From: a virus
Length of the DNA: 64,000 nucleotides
IMG/VR virus record: IMGVR_UViG_3300025405_000009
Span: 124,001 to 188,000 of that record
Strand: one strand, 5' to 3'
Part shown: piece by piece, positions 49,004 through 59,265 of the stretch
Layout of the letters: every line of letters begins with the position of its first letter
How positions within the stretch are numbered: position 1 is the first letter of the stretch
The notes under the pieces: model-generated
What the model saw: the letters and a program-made list of their open reading frames with translations, nothing else
The model's database searches: none
What the model was told of the DNA's origin: nothing
Made by a program: the position numbers and the translations under genes

Positions 49004-49861
49004 ATGTCATATTACACATATACATTACCATATGGATTTCAAAGAGTCTCTTCTGGACCTCTTGACTCTACTTCTGTATATAGTAGTTTAACAGCGTTAA
49101 CCTCATATGCAGCAACTAATGGAACTGCCTACCCCGGTCAAATTTTAGCTTTAAGCGGATTACCAACAACAATTTATACTGTTAATAGTGACTTGACTGT
49201 TACAGCTATCTCCGGAGGTAGTGTATCAGGCGGTGGAAGTCAGACTTTGAGTTTTGTTGATACTACATCTGCTTATAATCTTACGCTCTCAAATGGTAAT
49301 ACAGTTTCACTTTCAGCTTTAGGTTATCAAAATCTTTCAGCATCAAATACATATCTAACAATTCAAAGTTATGTTAATAATTACATAGCACCGAATAATA
49401 TTCAGATTCCTAAAGGATATACAGTTTCCCTTTATAATAATCGAATGTATATATTTGCTGGAACTAATCCATCAGATCCTAATCAATATTTACAGGTCAA
49501 TCTCAATCCGCATTTACCGATCTATGTAGCTATTCCGTTATCAGGAAGTGGAGGTACAATAATTGATACGTTCTCATTCAATAGCTTTAAAACTGCAAAA
49601 TATACTCTACAGGTTGAAGCAAGCTGGAGTCAAGATGTTTATTACTCAGAAGTAAACTTATTAGCTACCCTAGCACCAAGTGTATATTGTAGTGAATACG
49701 GGCAGATTGCGTCAGCGAATTTGATTAATGGCTATACAGCTGACGTTGATAACCAAGCGACACCTACTGTTGTTAATTTAAGTGCTGTATATACTCCAAT
49801 ACCAGGATCTAATAAAGTAATTTATATAAAAGGTTTAAGAACAAATCATTTCCTTATATAA
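49004..49861 (+). CDS. Fibre-associated virion protein
   Basis: A 285-residue protein. The N-terminal segment PYGFQRVSSGPLDSTSVYSS...YAATNGTAYPGQILAL is a module I have seen at phage fibre/baseplate N-termini. A linker QTLSFVDTTSAYNLTLSNGN repeats a segment in 29948-33481. The C-terminal 140 residues form a beta-rich tip (KGYTVSLYNNRMYIFAG, KTAKYTLQVEASWSQDVYYS), resembling gp-type jelly-roll tips. Probably a short fibre. Confidence 0.65.
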   Translation: MSYYTYTLPYGFQRVSSGPLDSTSVYSSLTALTSYAATNGTAYPGQILALSGLPTTIYTVNSDLTVTAISGGSVSGGGSQTLSFVDTTSAYNLTLSNGNTVSLSALGYQNLSASNTYLTIQSYVNNYIAPNNIQIPKGYTVSLYNNRMYIFAGTNPSDPNQYLQVNLNPHLPIYVAIPLSGSGGTIIDTFSFNSFKTAKYTLQVEASWSQDVYYSEVNLLATLAPSVYCSEYGQIASANLINGYTADVDNQATPTVVNLSAVYTPIPGSNKVIYIKGLRTNHFLI

Positions 49862-49875
49862 ACGATACCTATAGC

Positions 49876-49883
49876 TATAAATA
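49876..49883 (+). promoter_or_regulatory. Late box within imperfect inverted repeat
   Basis: TATAAATA flanked by CTATA/TATAG arms; 12 nt before the ATG at 49896. Confidence 0.5.
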
Positions 49884-49895
49884 TACGTATAGAAT

Positions 49896-52800
49896 ATGGC
49901 AATTAATAATACATGCTTTACAATTAAAGGCAGTTCTAATACTACAGGACAAATTTTATCAGGTGGAGTTGATTTAGCTACATTATTTGCTTTATCTGCT
50001 AATTCAACATATTGTTATGCAGGTACACCAACAAATAATAGTATTTTACCTATCTATGGGTCTAATACAATAAATTCTAATACAACTTGTGCTAGTATAG
50101 CTGGTGGTACTAGTAATATTATTGGTCCTAACGGAAATGGTGCTTTTATTGGTGGTGGTACTCTTAATAATGTAATTAGTGGATGTGCAGTTGTAGCTGG
50201 AGGTTGTAAGAATTGTGCTAATGGAGTACTTGCATTTGTCGGTGCTGGTTATAATAACTGTGCATTAAGTCAAAATACTGTTAATGTTGGTGGTAATACA
50301 AATAGTGTGTACGGTACTGCCGCATTTAACGGTGGCGGTCAAAGCAATGTTGTTAACGGTAATTGGTCTGTAAATGTTGGTGGTTATAATAATACATTAT
50401 CAGCTGCAGCATGTTCATTTATTGGTGGTGGTCAAAATAATTGTATTCAAAATGCCTTAAATAGTGCAATTCTCGGTGGATGTAAAAATTATACATGTGC
50501 TAATAATACTTTTATTCTTGGAACTAACTTAAGTGCATCTGTAGTTAATTACACATACGTTAACAATCTTAGTACACAAAGCGGTAATGGAACAATTTGT
50601 GGTACTTTTTATGGTGATGGTTCAAATATCACAAATTTACCTGCAGCAATTTATCAACAAGGTCCAGGTGCATCTTCAATTCAACCTTTATCAGGTAGTA
50701 ACACTGCTTCAGGATCTGGTTCTAATATTGGAGGTGGTGGTAGTAACTGTTTATGTGCAAATGCTTGTTATAGTCATATAGGAGGCGGTTTATCTAATAC
50801 TAATGATAGTTGCCTTGGTGTTATTGGTGGTGGCTCTAATAACTGTATATTAGTATCATATAGTTCTATTATTGGTGGTGGTAGTGGTAATAAGATTGGA
50901 AGTGGATTTTATAGTGCTATTGTTGGTGGTTCTCAAAATTATACTGGCGGTCAAGGTAATTTTATCGGTGGTGGTGCTAGTAATTGTAATTGCGGCGTTG
51001 GAGGTTGTAACGTCATTGTTGGTGGTGCTAGTAATTGTATTTATAATACAGTTTCACAAAGTGTAATTGTTGGTGGTAATAGTAATTCTCTTTCAGCAGG
51101 TAATGGTTATTATAACTTTATCGGCAGTGGAACTACTAACTGTATTATTTGTAATACAAGTAATACATCAATTATCGGTGGCAGACAAAATACAGCATCT
51201 GCTTGTTATTCTGTAATTCTTAATGGTTATAATAACATTAACTGTACAACTGGTCAATACAATATTATTGGCGGTTGTAATAATAATGATCAAGGTTATA
51301 GTTGTGTTGTTATTCTTGGTAATGGTCTTAATGCATCAAAAAGTAATTTTACATATGTAAACAACCTTAGTACACCAGGTAGTATCTTAACTCAGACTCT
51401 TACTGCTGGTAGTACGCTTACAACTGTTCCAGCTAACTTACCTTTTAATTTTGCTCCTATTACAAACGTAGCTGCAGCTTCTGGCTCTGTATTTTATTCA
51501 GTAACAAATTTAGCAGCTGGATTGAGTTCAAGTTCTGATCTCGCAGCTTATAATGATCAGGGTAATTATATTGACTTAGGTATTAATAGTTCAAAGTATA
51601 ATGGTAATTTATACACTCCTAAGTTTAATATTGTTGGACCACAGGATTCATATTTTTATAATACATCAGCTAACTTAGCAATTGGAACTTCAACCGCTGG
51701 TGATGTATTATTCTTTACTGGTGGTACACTTTCAGGAACCGCAGCTGTAGGCAGTGGTAATGAAAGACTACGTATTAACTCAGGTGGTTGTACGATTGTT
51801 CAAAATATTAGTGCTATTTGTGGTACTATTGATAATACAATAATAGGAAATACTATACCTGCTGCAGGTTGTTTTACAAATTTATCAGGCGGTACGATAT
51901 GTGCTACAACAGGTTTTTATGGTAATGGTGCTAACATAACCAATATAACTGCAGCAAACGGTTGGTGCTATTATCAATGTTGTTTAAATAGTAATTTAAC
52001 CTATAATTTAATTGGTGGTGGTAATAATGGTATTTGTAGTGTTCGTAATGGTCAAGGTGGTCCGTTTGCTGATTATAATAGATGCAATACTATTATAAAT
52101 GGTAGTAATAACAATATAAATTCAGCTTCAAACTATATTTGTTATAACTTTATTGCTGGTGGTCAAAATAACTATACAGGTCAATGTAATACATTTATTC
52201 TTGGTAGTGGATTGAGTGCAACTCAGAATAATTATACATACGTTAATAATATTAGTTCACAAGGTGCCGTTTGTGGTGCATCAGTTTGTGGTTCAACATC
52301 TGTTTGTGGTGGTGCATTATGTTCTACAGGTAATATAAACGCCTCCTCTTGTATTGTAGCAAGTAATTGTGTACAGGGTGGTACCTTAATTTCAACCGGT
52401 AATATTACTACAACTTCAGGTAACATTTGTACCTCTTCAGGTAACATTTGTACATCTTCAGGTAATATTAATACTATAACTGGTACTGTTAGTGGTGCAT
52501 CAGTTTGTTCTAATTTAGTATGTTCAACAAATAATATATACACTACTAATTGTATACAAGGTAGTACAGTATGTGGTACATCGGCAATTTGTGGTGGTGC
52601 TGGTTATTTCTCTACAGTTAATACAACAGGTAATGTCGCAATTGGTGGTAGTTTAACTGTAGCTGGTTCTTCATATCAAACAAATGCTCAATCATTAATC
52701 GTAGGTGATCCAATCATCTATATGGGTCTTGATAATACAACCGATCTTTATGATATCGGTGTAATGGGTTTCTATAATGCTCTGTCGGCATTAAGCGCTT

Positions 52801-53480
52801 CAGGATTACCTTATGGTGGTCTTGCTTCTGGTCTTCTACGATCACGTAGTTTATCGGGTCAAGGTATCAATAATGGCGATGTATGGACACTCTTTAATGC
52901 TCTATCAGTAACAGCGAGTGTTCTTTCAGCAGTTAACGTTCCTATATCAAATGCAACAATCAGTACACTTGTTGCAAATACTAGTGGTATTGTATATGGC
53001 AATACAGGTAGTAAATTTAACGGTACAACCACGTTTAATACTGCAACTGTAACCGGTAATCTTAGTTCTGGTAATACATGGATTAGTGGAACTTCACCAG
53101 TTCAAACACTTGTCAATACAGGTGCAAGTCCTAGTACATACGTACAGAATCAATTATTTACAATAACAGCAGCAGGTGGTTCTTATATTACATTACCAAC
53201 ATTTAGTTTAGCCGGGTTAGGTGCACCGGGTACAATAAAGTTTCTTACACGAGGCAAACAAGCATCTACAAATTATACAATTGCTTTTGAAATGCTTGCT
53301 CACTATGATGATGCTAGTACAAATTGGAACTATACGGTTACAAATTTTGTTGATCCTAATAACCAATTAAACGTTGTATCCCTTTCGGCAGGTTCCGCTA
53401 TTGATTTATATTTAAATTTTAGTAATTCTAATTCAAATAACTGGACTATTAATAGTTACGGAACAGCAATTAGTGATTAA
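49896..53480 (+). CDS. Cys-rich beta-roll fibre with collar module
   Basis: A 1194-residue protein. Residues about 45-210 and 255-480 are YadA-like roll repeats with Cys (IGGG.SNC), each closed by a cap (FILGTNLSASVVNYTYVNN). A 110-residue module (about 525-635: SDLAAYNDQGNYIDLGINSS) also occurs twice in 54781-59217. Residues about 780-910 are a tight Cys ladder of short repeats (SGNICTSSGNICTSSGNI). Then comes DPIIYMGLDNTTDLYDIGVM, a domain shared with cyanophage fibres, and a beta tip. A G(D/N)GSNITNL motif is repeated, as in other fibres. Confidence 0.8.
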   Translation: MAINNTCFTIKGSSNTTGQILSGGVDLATLFALSANSTYCYAGTPTNNSILPIYGSNTINSNTTCASIAGGTSNIIGPNGNGAFIGGGTLNNVISGCAVVAGGCKNCANGVLAFVGAGYNNCALSQNTVNVGGNTNSVYGTAAFNGGGQSNVVNGNWSVNVGGYNNTLSAAACSFIGGGQNNCIQNALNSAILGGCKNYTCANNTFILGTNLSASVVNYTYVNNLSTQSGNGTICGTFYGDGSNITNLPAAIYQQGPGASSIQPLSGSNTASGSGSNIGGGGSNCLCANACYSHIGGGLSNTNDSCLGVIGGGSNNCILVSYSSIIGGGSGNKIGSGFYSAIVGGSQNYTGGQGNFIGGGASNCNCGVGGCNVIVGGASNCIYNTVSQSVIVGGNSNSLSAGNGYYNFIGSGTTNCIICNTSNTSIIGGRQNTASACYSVILNGYNNINCTTGQYNIIGGCNNNDQGYSCVVILGNGLNASKSNFTYVNNLSTPGSILTQTLTAGSTLTTVPANLPFNFAPITNVAAASGSVFYSVTNLAAGLSSSSDLAAYNDQGNYIDLGINSSKYNGNLYTPKFNIVGPQDSYFYNTSANLAIGTSTAGDVLFFTGGTLSGTAAVGSGNERLRINSGGCTIVQNISAICGTIDNTIIGNTIPAAGCFTNLSGGTICATTGFYGNGANITNITAANGWCYYQCCLNSNLTYNLIGGGNNGICSVRNGQGGPFADYNRCNTIINGSNNNINSASNYICYNFIAGGQNNYTGQCNTFILGSGLSATQNNYTYVNNISSQGAVCGASVCGSTSVCGGALCSTGNINASSCIVASNCVQGGTLISTGNITTTSGNICTSSGNICTSSGNINTITGTVSGASVCSNLVCSTNNIYTTNCIQGSTVCGTSAICGGAGYFSTVNTTGNVAIGGSLTVAGSSYQTNAQSLIVGDPIIYMGLDNTTDLYDIGVMGFYNALSALSASGLPYGGLASGLLRSRSLSGQGINNGDVWTLFNALSVTASVLSAVNVPISNATISTLVANTSGIVYGNTGSKFNGTTTFNTATVTGNLSSGNTWISGTSPVQTLVNTGASPSTYVQNQLFTITAAGGSYITLPTFSLAGLGAPGTIKFLTRGKQASTNYTIAFEMLAHYDDASTNWNYTVTNFVDPNNQLNVVSLSAGSAIDLYLNFSNSNSNNWTINSYGTAISD

Positions 53481-53509
53481 TTTTTAGATAGATAAATTTA
53501 ATGCAACAG

Positions 53510-53516
53510 TTAAATA
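53510..53516 (+). promoter_or_regulatory. Late box variant for 53524 gene
   Basis: TTAAATA, 7 nt before the ATG. Confidence 0.4.
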
Positions 53517-53523
53517 TGTGTAG

Positions 53524-53859
53524 ATGAGTATTATACCTACACCATTTAAAGTTACTACAAGTGCCGTTGTTTCAGGTAACTTAACGGTATATGGCACGAT
53601 ATCTGCTTCGACAGCTGTTTATGCAAATGGTGTATTATTAGGAAGTGGTAGTAGTACAGGGGGATTATATCTGCCATTAAGTGGCGGTCAATTGACCGGT
53701 CCGGTAACTTCATTATCATCTCTATCTGCTCAAGGTACACTTACTGGTCTTAATATTGCTACAAATAATCAAATACAATTTTTGACTGGAGGCAATTTTG
53801 TTAAAGCTTATCAATTTTATAATTCTACAACAAACAGTATAGATACTGTTTTTAACTAA
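53524..53859 (+). CDS. Short fibre-module protein
   Basis: A 111-residue protein made of fibre parts: SGNLTVYGTISASTAVYANG and VLLGSGSST (found again in 54781-59217) plus LYLPLSGGQLTGPVTSLSSL, the 'LSGG.(L/M)(T/S)G' fibre repeat. Possibly an adaptor or a fibre fragment acting as attachment for the LamG protein 1 base downstream. Confidence 0.65.
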   Translation: MSIIPTPFKVTTSAVVSGNLTVYGTISASTAVYANGVLLGSGSSTGGLYLPLSGGQLTGPVTSLSSLSAQGTLTGLNIATNNQIQFLTGGNFVKAYQFYNSTTNSIDTVFN

Positions 53860-53860
53860 A

Positions 53861-54754
53861 ATGGCAACAACAGTCGCAAGATTATCATCTAACGGTGTAT
53901 ATTTTACTAATACATATTTTGATGAAATAGCGTATACGAATAATAAAATCTCTACTACAGCTATGTATAGTGGAGGGTTTGATGAGGTTGCTATTAAAGG
54001 AGGTAGTGTAGCTAAAAGAGAAACATCCGATGGCCGGGTTCTTGTATCTGGATACTTTGATGAAATAACTGGTATAGCTAACGTAATAACAAGTGGTTTA
54101 ATACTCTTTTTAGATGCCGGTAATCCTGCTAGCTATCCAGGTGCAGGTAGTACATGGACGGATTTATCTATTTATGGAAATAGCGCTACTCTGGTTAATA
54201 GTCCGACTTTCAGTACAACTAATGGAGGTATTATAAATCTTAACGGTAGTAACCAATATACAGTATCAAATAATCTTGTTTCGCAATTAGGTGCATCATC
54301 ATCAATATCTGAATTTATATGGGTACGTCCAACGGCTCAAGGTCAAATTGTTGTAGAGCTTGGATCAACAACACCTAGCAGTGGATGGCATGATTCGAAT
54401 ATAGAAATTAATTCATCAGGAGCTATAAGCATGTCTATATGGCAAGGAAGTTTAAATAATAGAGTTACAACATCAAACTTATCATTTAATAACTGGTATT
54501 ATGTTGGATTTACTTATGATGGAGCTACACTGACTGGTTACTTAAACGGTACTGCTATCGGAACAACAACATTCAGTAGACAGGTTAATGGATCTAACTA
54601 CTATTATGCTATTGGACCTGCTGATAGCACAAATATGGGAACAAATGCTTACTTAACAGGCTCTGTCGCTGTATTTCAAATGTATAATAGAGCTATACAG
54701 GCAGGTGAAGTTTCACAAAATTTTAATGCTCAAAGAAACAGATTTGGTATTTAA
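53861..54754 (+). CDS. LamG-type lectin virion protein
   Basis: A 297-residue protein. The N-terminal 85 residues contain two tandem 'F-D-E-(I/V)' beta units (FDEIAYTNNK, FDEVAIKGGS, FDEITGIANV). Residues about 88-285 form a LamG_3 concanavalin-like domain: LILFLDAGNPASYPG, TWTDLSIYGN, then FNNWYYVGFTYDGATLTGYL and SVAVFQMYNRAIQAGEV. The fold usually binds sugars or proteins. Starts 1 base after 53524-53859; likely one transcript and one structure. Confidence 0.8.
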   Translation: MATTVARLSSNGVYFTNTYFDEIAYTNNKISTTAMYSGGFDEVAIKGGSVAKRETSDGRVLVSGYFDEITGIANVITSGLILFLDAGNPASYPGAGSTWTDLSIYGNSATLVNSPTFSTTNGGIINLNGSNQYTVSNNLVSQLGASSSISEFIWVRPTAQGQIVVELGSTTPSSGWHDSNIEINSSGAISMSIWQGSLNNRVTTSNLSFNNWYYVGFTYDGATLTGYLNGTAIGTTTFSRQVNGSNYYYAIGPADSTNMGTNAYLTGSVAVFQMYNRAIQAGEVSQNFNAQRNRFGI

Positions 54755-54764
54755 AGAATATTAG

Positions 54765-54771
54765 ATAAATA
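54765..54771 (+). promoter_or_regulatory. Late box for 54781 gene
   Basis: ATAAATA, 9 nt before the ATG. Confidence 0.5.
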
Positions 54772-54780
54772 TAAAAGACC

Positions 54781-57700
54781 ATGGCAAAATTATTAGGAGG
54801 AACGACAGTTTATGGATTACTAAGTACTACCGGTACTGTGTATGCCTCTGCTGCACAAATAGGCTCTACCACACCTATTGCCGCTCTTAATATATCGCCC
54901 TTAACAATTACAGCAGCAGCTTCTGGCTCTGTATTCAATCAAATACAAAATACGGTTGCCGGGGTGAGCGCGAGTACTGACGTAGCTCTTTATAATGATT
55001 TATTAACAAACTATGTAGACATAGGTATTAATAGTTCAAAATATAATGGTAATATATATTTTCCAGCATTCAATATAATTGGACCAAATGATTCGTATTT
55101 CTTTGCTACAACTGGTAATATAAGTGTCGGTAATACAGGATCAACAGGAGATTTAATATTTCATACAGGTGGTTCATTAAGTGGTACATCTGGTAATAGT
55201 GGTAATGAAAGAATGCGTATTGTTAACGTTAATACTGCAACTAATGGTGGATTTGTTGGTATTAATACTTCAACACCTAACCAGCAATTAACTGTAGCTG
55301 GTACCATTTCAGCATCTACGGCTGTTTATGCAAATGGTGTATTATTAGGAAGTGGTGGTGGTACAATAGATACAGGAGTCAGAGCAATAACTGGTAATTG
55401 GCAAAATACCTATACAACAGTTAGCTCATTTAGTGCTAACTGGAATAATTCTTATTCAACGTTAACTGCTAATTCAGCGTTTTGGTCTAATGTTTATACA
55501 ACAGTATGTGCTTATAGTGCTAACTGGAGTAGTGCTTATACAAATTTGACCGCTAATTCAGCTACTTGGCAAAATACCTATACAACTGTTAGTTCTAATA
55601 GTGCTAATTGGCAAAACACTTATACAACATTATCAACTAATAGTGGTACTTGGGTAACATATAGTAATTTAAATACAGGTTCATTTGTAAAATATACAGA
55701 TATTAATACTGTATCTGGTACATGGAATAATGCTTATACAACGTTAACTGCTAATTCAGCTTATTGGTCAAACGCTTATACAACAGTATGTGCTTATAGT
55801 GCAGGTTGGGGCTCTAGCGGTAGTACAGTAGATACAGGCGTAAGAGCGCTTACAGGTAATTGGCAAAATACCTACACAACAGTATCTGCTAATTCAGCTA
55901 AATGGTCATCTGCCTATACTCTTCTCAATACTTCAACAGCTACTACTTTTAGGGTTAATAATTTAAGTGCTGATGGTAATATATGTGCACCTTATTTTTA
56001 TGGTGGTTATTTTAGTGGCGATGGTTCTGGATTAACAAATATACAACCACAAGGTCCATATTATTGTAATGTTGTTAATCATAATATATGTACATTAGAT
56101 AATAATTTTGCTACCGGTGGATATTCCGCTATATTAGGTGGTTGTAATAATAATACATCTGCAGGTTGCTCTACTATTTTAGGTGGTACATTTAATAATG
56201 TTACTAGTGGATATTCTACAATTCTAGGTGGTAATCATAATACGATATTATCAGGCGGTTATAATACAATTGTTAGTGGTTTGAGTAACGTAGTTTCAGG
56301 TCCTTATTCAAGTATTGTTAGTGGGTTGAGTAACGTAGTTTTAGGGCCCTATTCAAGCGTTATTAATGGTATATGCAACGCTATCTATACATCTAATAAT
56401 ACTAACAGTACTTATAATACTATTATTAATGGCTGTCAGAATAATATTTGTGTAGTTGGTGACTCGACCGCTTATATTTCATTTGCTAAAATGGCAGGAT
56501 TTAAAAATACAATTTTATTGAAAAATAATACTGTTAATCCGGTATTACCGGTTAGAATTAATGATGCGAACATCGACGGTATTAATAATTGTGTCAAACA
56601 GTGCGGTGATTCTAGCTTTATTGATACTGTATCTATTAGAGGTTGTTCAAATTTTATAACGTTATCAGCATGTTGTGCTTCTTTGTATGATAGTCATATC
56701 ATTGGTAGTGCTTATAGCGGTACAACAAATTCAGCGTATTATAGTAACATTTGTGATTCAAATATTATTGGTAGTAATGGTAGTGGTATACACTTATTGA
56801 CACCGTGCTCCAATATTCAAGATTCAAATATTATTGGAAGTCGAAGCAGCAATATTTGTCAAGGTTTAACAAATAGTGGTCAATATGGGTCAATTACCGG
56901 AACCAGTATTTTAGGAGGTTTTTTTAATACAGTTGTTACCGATGGTGGCGGTGCTGTAAACTTTACAGCGATAATTACAGGACAAGTTAATAATATTACT
57001 AATTCTGGATATAATTCAGTTGTAAATGCATCGACTGTAACCGGCTTTGGAAACAACATTACCATATCCGGGCAATATGCAAATGTTTCGCAGGTATATG
57101 CGACCGGTGCGTATAATTTATTAAAAACATGCTGCGATAGAACTAATATCTCTTACGCTACAATAAATGGTTGTAATAACTGTATTAACGCAATAAATTG
57201 TTGTGCCGCTATATGCTATAGCACCATTACAAATGGTAATAATAATACTATTACTAATAGTGGTTATTATAACTATAATGGTAATAACTATACCTTTATT
57301 AATAATGGGTGTAACAATTTAATTTGTACGCAAACATATGGGTGTTTAGATAGTGTTGGTATAGCTAGTGGTTGTTTGAATAACATTACGGCGAGTGGTT
57401 ATTGTCAAGTAAGTCATTTAGCACACTGCGGTCTTATTAAAAATGCTACTATAGCTAATGGTAATAATAATAGGTTATTTTCATGTGGCTGTTGTGTTAA
57501 CGCTACCCTTTCTGGTGCTTTTGTTACTGGTACAAATAACGCAATATGTAATACTGCTAGTTGTTATTATGCTTCTAATATCTATGATGTTACTTTATTA
57601 GGCGGTCAATCCAATTGTATTTCATCTTTAGGTGGAGGCTCCGGTACCGGGGTATCTCAAGTTTGTTATTCATCAATATTTGGTGGTACCAATAACTGTA

Positions 57701-59217
57701 TCATTACAACTGCTGGAGCTCAAGTCTGTTATTCAGCCATTTTAGGTGGATGCAATAATACCTTAAATAGACCAGGCAACTTCTTAACAAATGTGTTTGT
57801 TATAGGTTCAAATATAAACCCAACTACATCGAATTACACATATGTTAATAATTTAAGCGTTGCTGGTCAGGCATATGCAAATGGCGTATTATTAGGAAGC
57901 GGTGGAGGTAGTAACGTATCAGGATTAACTGGAAACTGGCAAAATACATATACTACAGTATCAGCTAATTCAGCTAATTGGACAAGCGCGTATACTCTTC
58001 TCAATACCACGACAGCTACTACGTTTAATGTTAACGTCTTGAGTGCAAAGAGCGCTTTCTTAGGTACAACGTCAGTAATAGCAGCTTTAAATTCCGCTCC
58101 CTTAACAATAACAAGTGCAGCTAGTGGTTCGGTCTTTAATGCTATACAAAATACGTTTGCCGGTGTTAGTGCAAGTACAGACGTTTCTCTATACAATGAC
58201 GATAGTATTAACTACCTTGATTTAGGTATAGCGAGTACAAAGTATAATGGTAATCTTTACAGTCCAGTGTTTAATGTTGTAAGGGGCGGTGATTCATATG
58301 CATACGCTACAAGTGGTAACTTCGTATTAGGTGCAGCTAATGCAAATGGTAACTTAACGTTCTTCACTGGTGGTACTCTAAGCGGTGCTGCTGGTAATGA
58401 GAGAATGAGAATCACTAATACCGGTTTTGTTGGTGTCAGTACATTATCTCCTAATCAAGCTCTAACTGTTGTTGGCAATATTAGTGCAACCGGTAATACA
58501 ATCCATGCTGGGTCATGGAATAATAGTGTATATACAGGGGTCAGTGGTGATGGTGTTATTATTGATTACCTTCAAGGCTCTCCTGGTTTAGGTAGAATTA
58601 GTGTTGGTAATGGAACAGGAGCTGACTCATTAGCTTTTTATAATAACGGACCCGGTCAGTCAACACCGACAGCTACAATGTATCTGTCAACTAATGGATT
58701 TGTTGGTATCGGTACAACAACACCTAATACTAATTTAACAGTTAATGGTAGTATAAGTGCTGCGCAGGTCTATGCTAATTTAAATGGAGGAAATGCAACA
58801 ACAGTAGGCTTTGGAACAACAGCATTAAATGGATTTAATTTTAAAGGTGCTTTCGGATCATCGACAGGTGTTCTATTCACTGTACCTGCTGGTAAGATAT
58901 TTTTCCCAGATTCAATAGTCTATATTATAGATACAAAGACTGGTGGAACAGGAATTGGTGACACGATGACAGTAATGCGTGTATATTGGGCTGATGGAAC
59001 AACACAAGTTTCTAATCAATACGCACCTCCTGTTCTAACAGGACAAGTTAATGCAGGTGATTACTTTAGAGGTTCCTTAGTTATATCTGCCGCATCAAAG
59101 AGCTATGTACCAGGAGGAACAAGTGTAATAGCTAAGATTGATGCTGCTTATGTTAATGGCGGTACACCAACAACAACTCTATCTGGTAGAGTGTTTATTA
59201 CAGGTACATTAATTTAA
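54781..59217 (+). CDS. Largest fibre protein: stalks, beta-roll and duplicated module
   Basis: A 1478-residue protein. Order: 110-residue NERMRI module (about 30-145), SANW-type 14-residue coiled-coil repeats (about 195-390), Cys-rich YadA-like roll (about 435-1020), cap (FVIGSNINPTTSNYTYVNN), short stalk, second copy of the NERMRI module (about 1095-1220), and fibre motifs (TPNTNLTVNGSISAAQVYAN). The C-terminal domain of about 140 residues (LFTVPAGKIFFPDSIVYIID) is beta-rich and probably the tip. The roll repeats carry many Cys in N-C positions. Probably the main long fibre of the third module. Confidence 0.8.
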   Translation: MAKLLGGTTVYGLLSTTGTVYASAAQIGSTTPIAALNISPLTITAAASGSVFNQIQNTVAGVSASTDVALYNDLLTNYVDIGINSSKYNGNIYFPAFNIIGPNDSYFFATTGNISVGNTGSTGDLIFHTGGSLSGTSGNSGNERMRIVNVNTATNGGFVGINTSTPNQQLTVAGTISASTAVYANGVLLGSGGGTIDTGVRAITGNWQNTYTTVSSFSANWNNSYSTLTANSAFWSNVYTTVCAYSANWSSAYTNLTANSATWQNTYTTVSSNSANWQNTYTTLSTNSGTWVTYSNLNTGSFVKYTDINTVSGTWNNAYTTLTANSAYWSNAYTTVCAYSAGWGSSGSTVDTGVRALTGNWQNTYTTVSANSAKWSSAYTLLNTSTATTFRVNNLSADGNICAPYFYGGYFSGDGSGLTNIQPQGPYYCNVVNHNICTLDNNFATGGYSAILGGCNNNTSAGCSTILGGTFNNVTSGYSTILGGNHNTILSGGYNTIVSGLSNVVSGPYSSIVSGLSNVVLGPYSSVINGICNAIYTSNNTNSTYNTIINGCQNNICVVGDSTAYISFAKMAGFKNTILLKNNTVNPVLPVRINDANIDGINNCVKQCGDSSFIDTVSIRGCSNFITLSACCASLYDSHIIGSAYSGTTNSAYYSNICDSNIIGSNGSGIHLLTPCSNIQDSNIIGSRSSNICQGLTNSGQYGSITGTSILGGFFNTVVTDGGGAVNFTAIITGQVNNITNSGYNSVVNASTVTGFGNNITISGQYANVSQVYATGAYNLLKTCCDRTNISYATINGCNNCINAINCCAAICYSTITNGNNNTITNSGYYNYNGNNYTFINNGCNNLICTQTYGCLDSVGIASGCLNNITASGYCQVSHLAHCGLIKNATIANGNNNRLFSCGCCVNATLSGAFVTGTNNAICNTASCYYASNIYDVTLLGGQSNCISSLGGGSGTGVSQVCYSSIFGGTNNCIITTAGAQVCYSAILGGCNNTLNRPGNFLTNVFVIGSNINPTTSNYTYVNNLSVAGQAYANGVLLGSGGGSNVSGLTGNWQNTYTTVSANSANWTSAYTLLNTTTATTFNVNVLSAKSAFLGTTSVIAALNSAPLTITSAASGSVFNAIQNTFAGVSASTDVSLYNDDSINYLDLGIASTKYNGNLYSPVFNVVRGGDSYAYATSGNFVLGAANANGNLTFFTGGTLSGAAGNERMRITNTGFVGVSTLSPNQALTVVGNISATGNTIHAGSWNNSVYTGVSGDGVIIDYLQGSPGLGRISVGNGTGADSLAFYNNGPGQSTPTATMYLSTNGFVGIGTTTPNTNLTVNGSISAAQVYANLNGGNATTVGFGTTALNGFNFKGAFGSSTGVLFTVPAGKIFFPDSIVYIIDTKTGGTGIGDTMTVMRVYWADGTTQVSNQYAPPVLTGQVNAGDYFRGSLVISAASKSYVPGGTSVIAKIDAAYVNGGTPTTTLSGRVFITGTLI

Positions 59218-59251
59218 AAATACATAATTAATAGTTAGTAAGCAGTTTGAC

Positions 59252-59258
59252 ATAAATA
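59252..59258 (+). promoter_or_regulatory. Late box for 59266 gene
   Basis: ATAAATA, 7 nt before the ATG. Confidence 0.5.
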
Positions 59259-59265
59259 TTAATAC

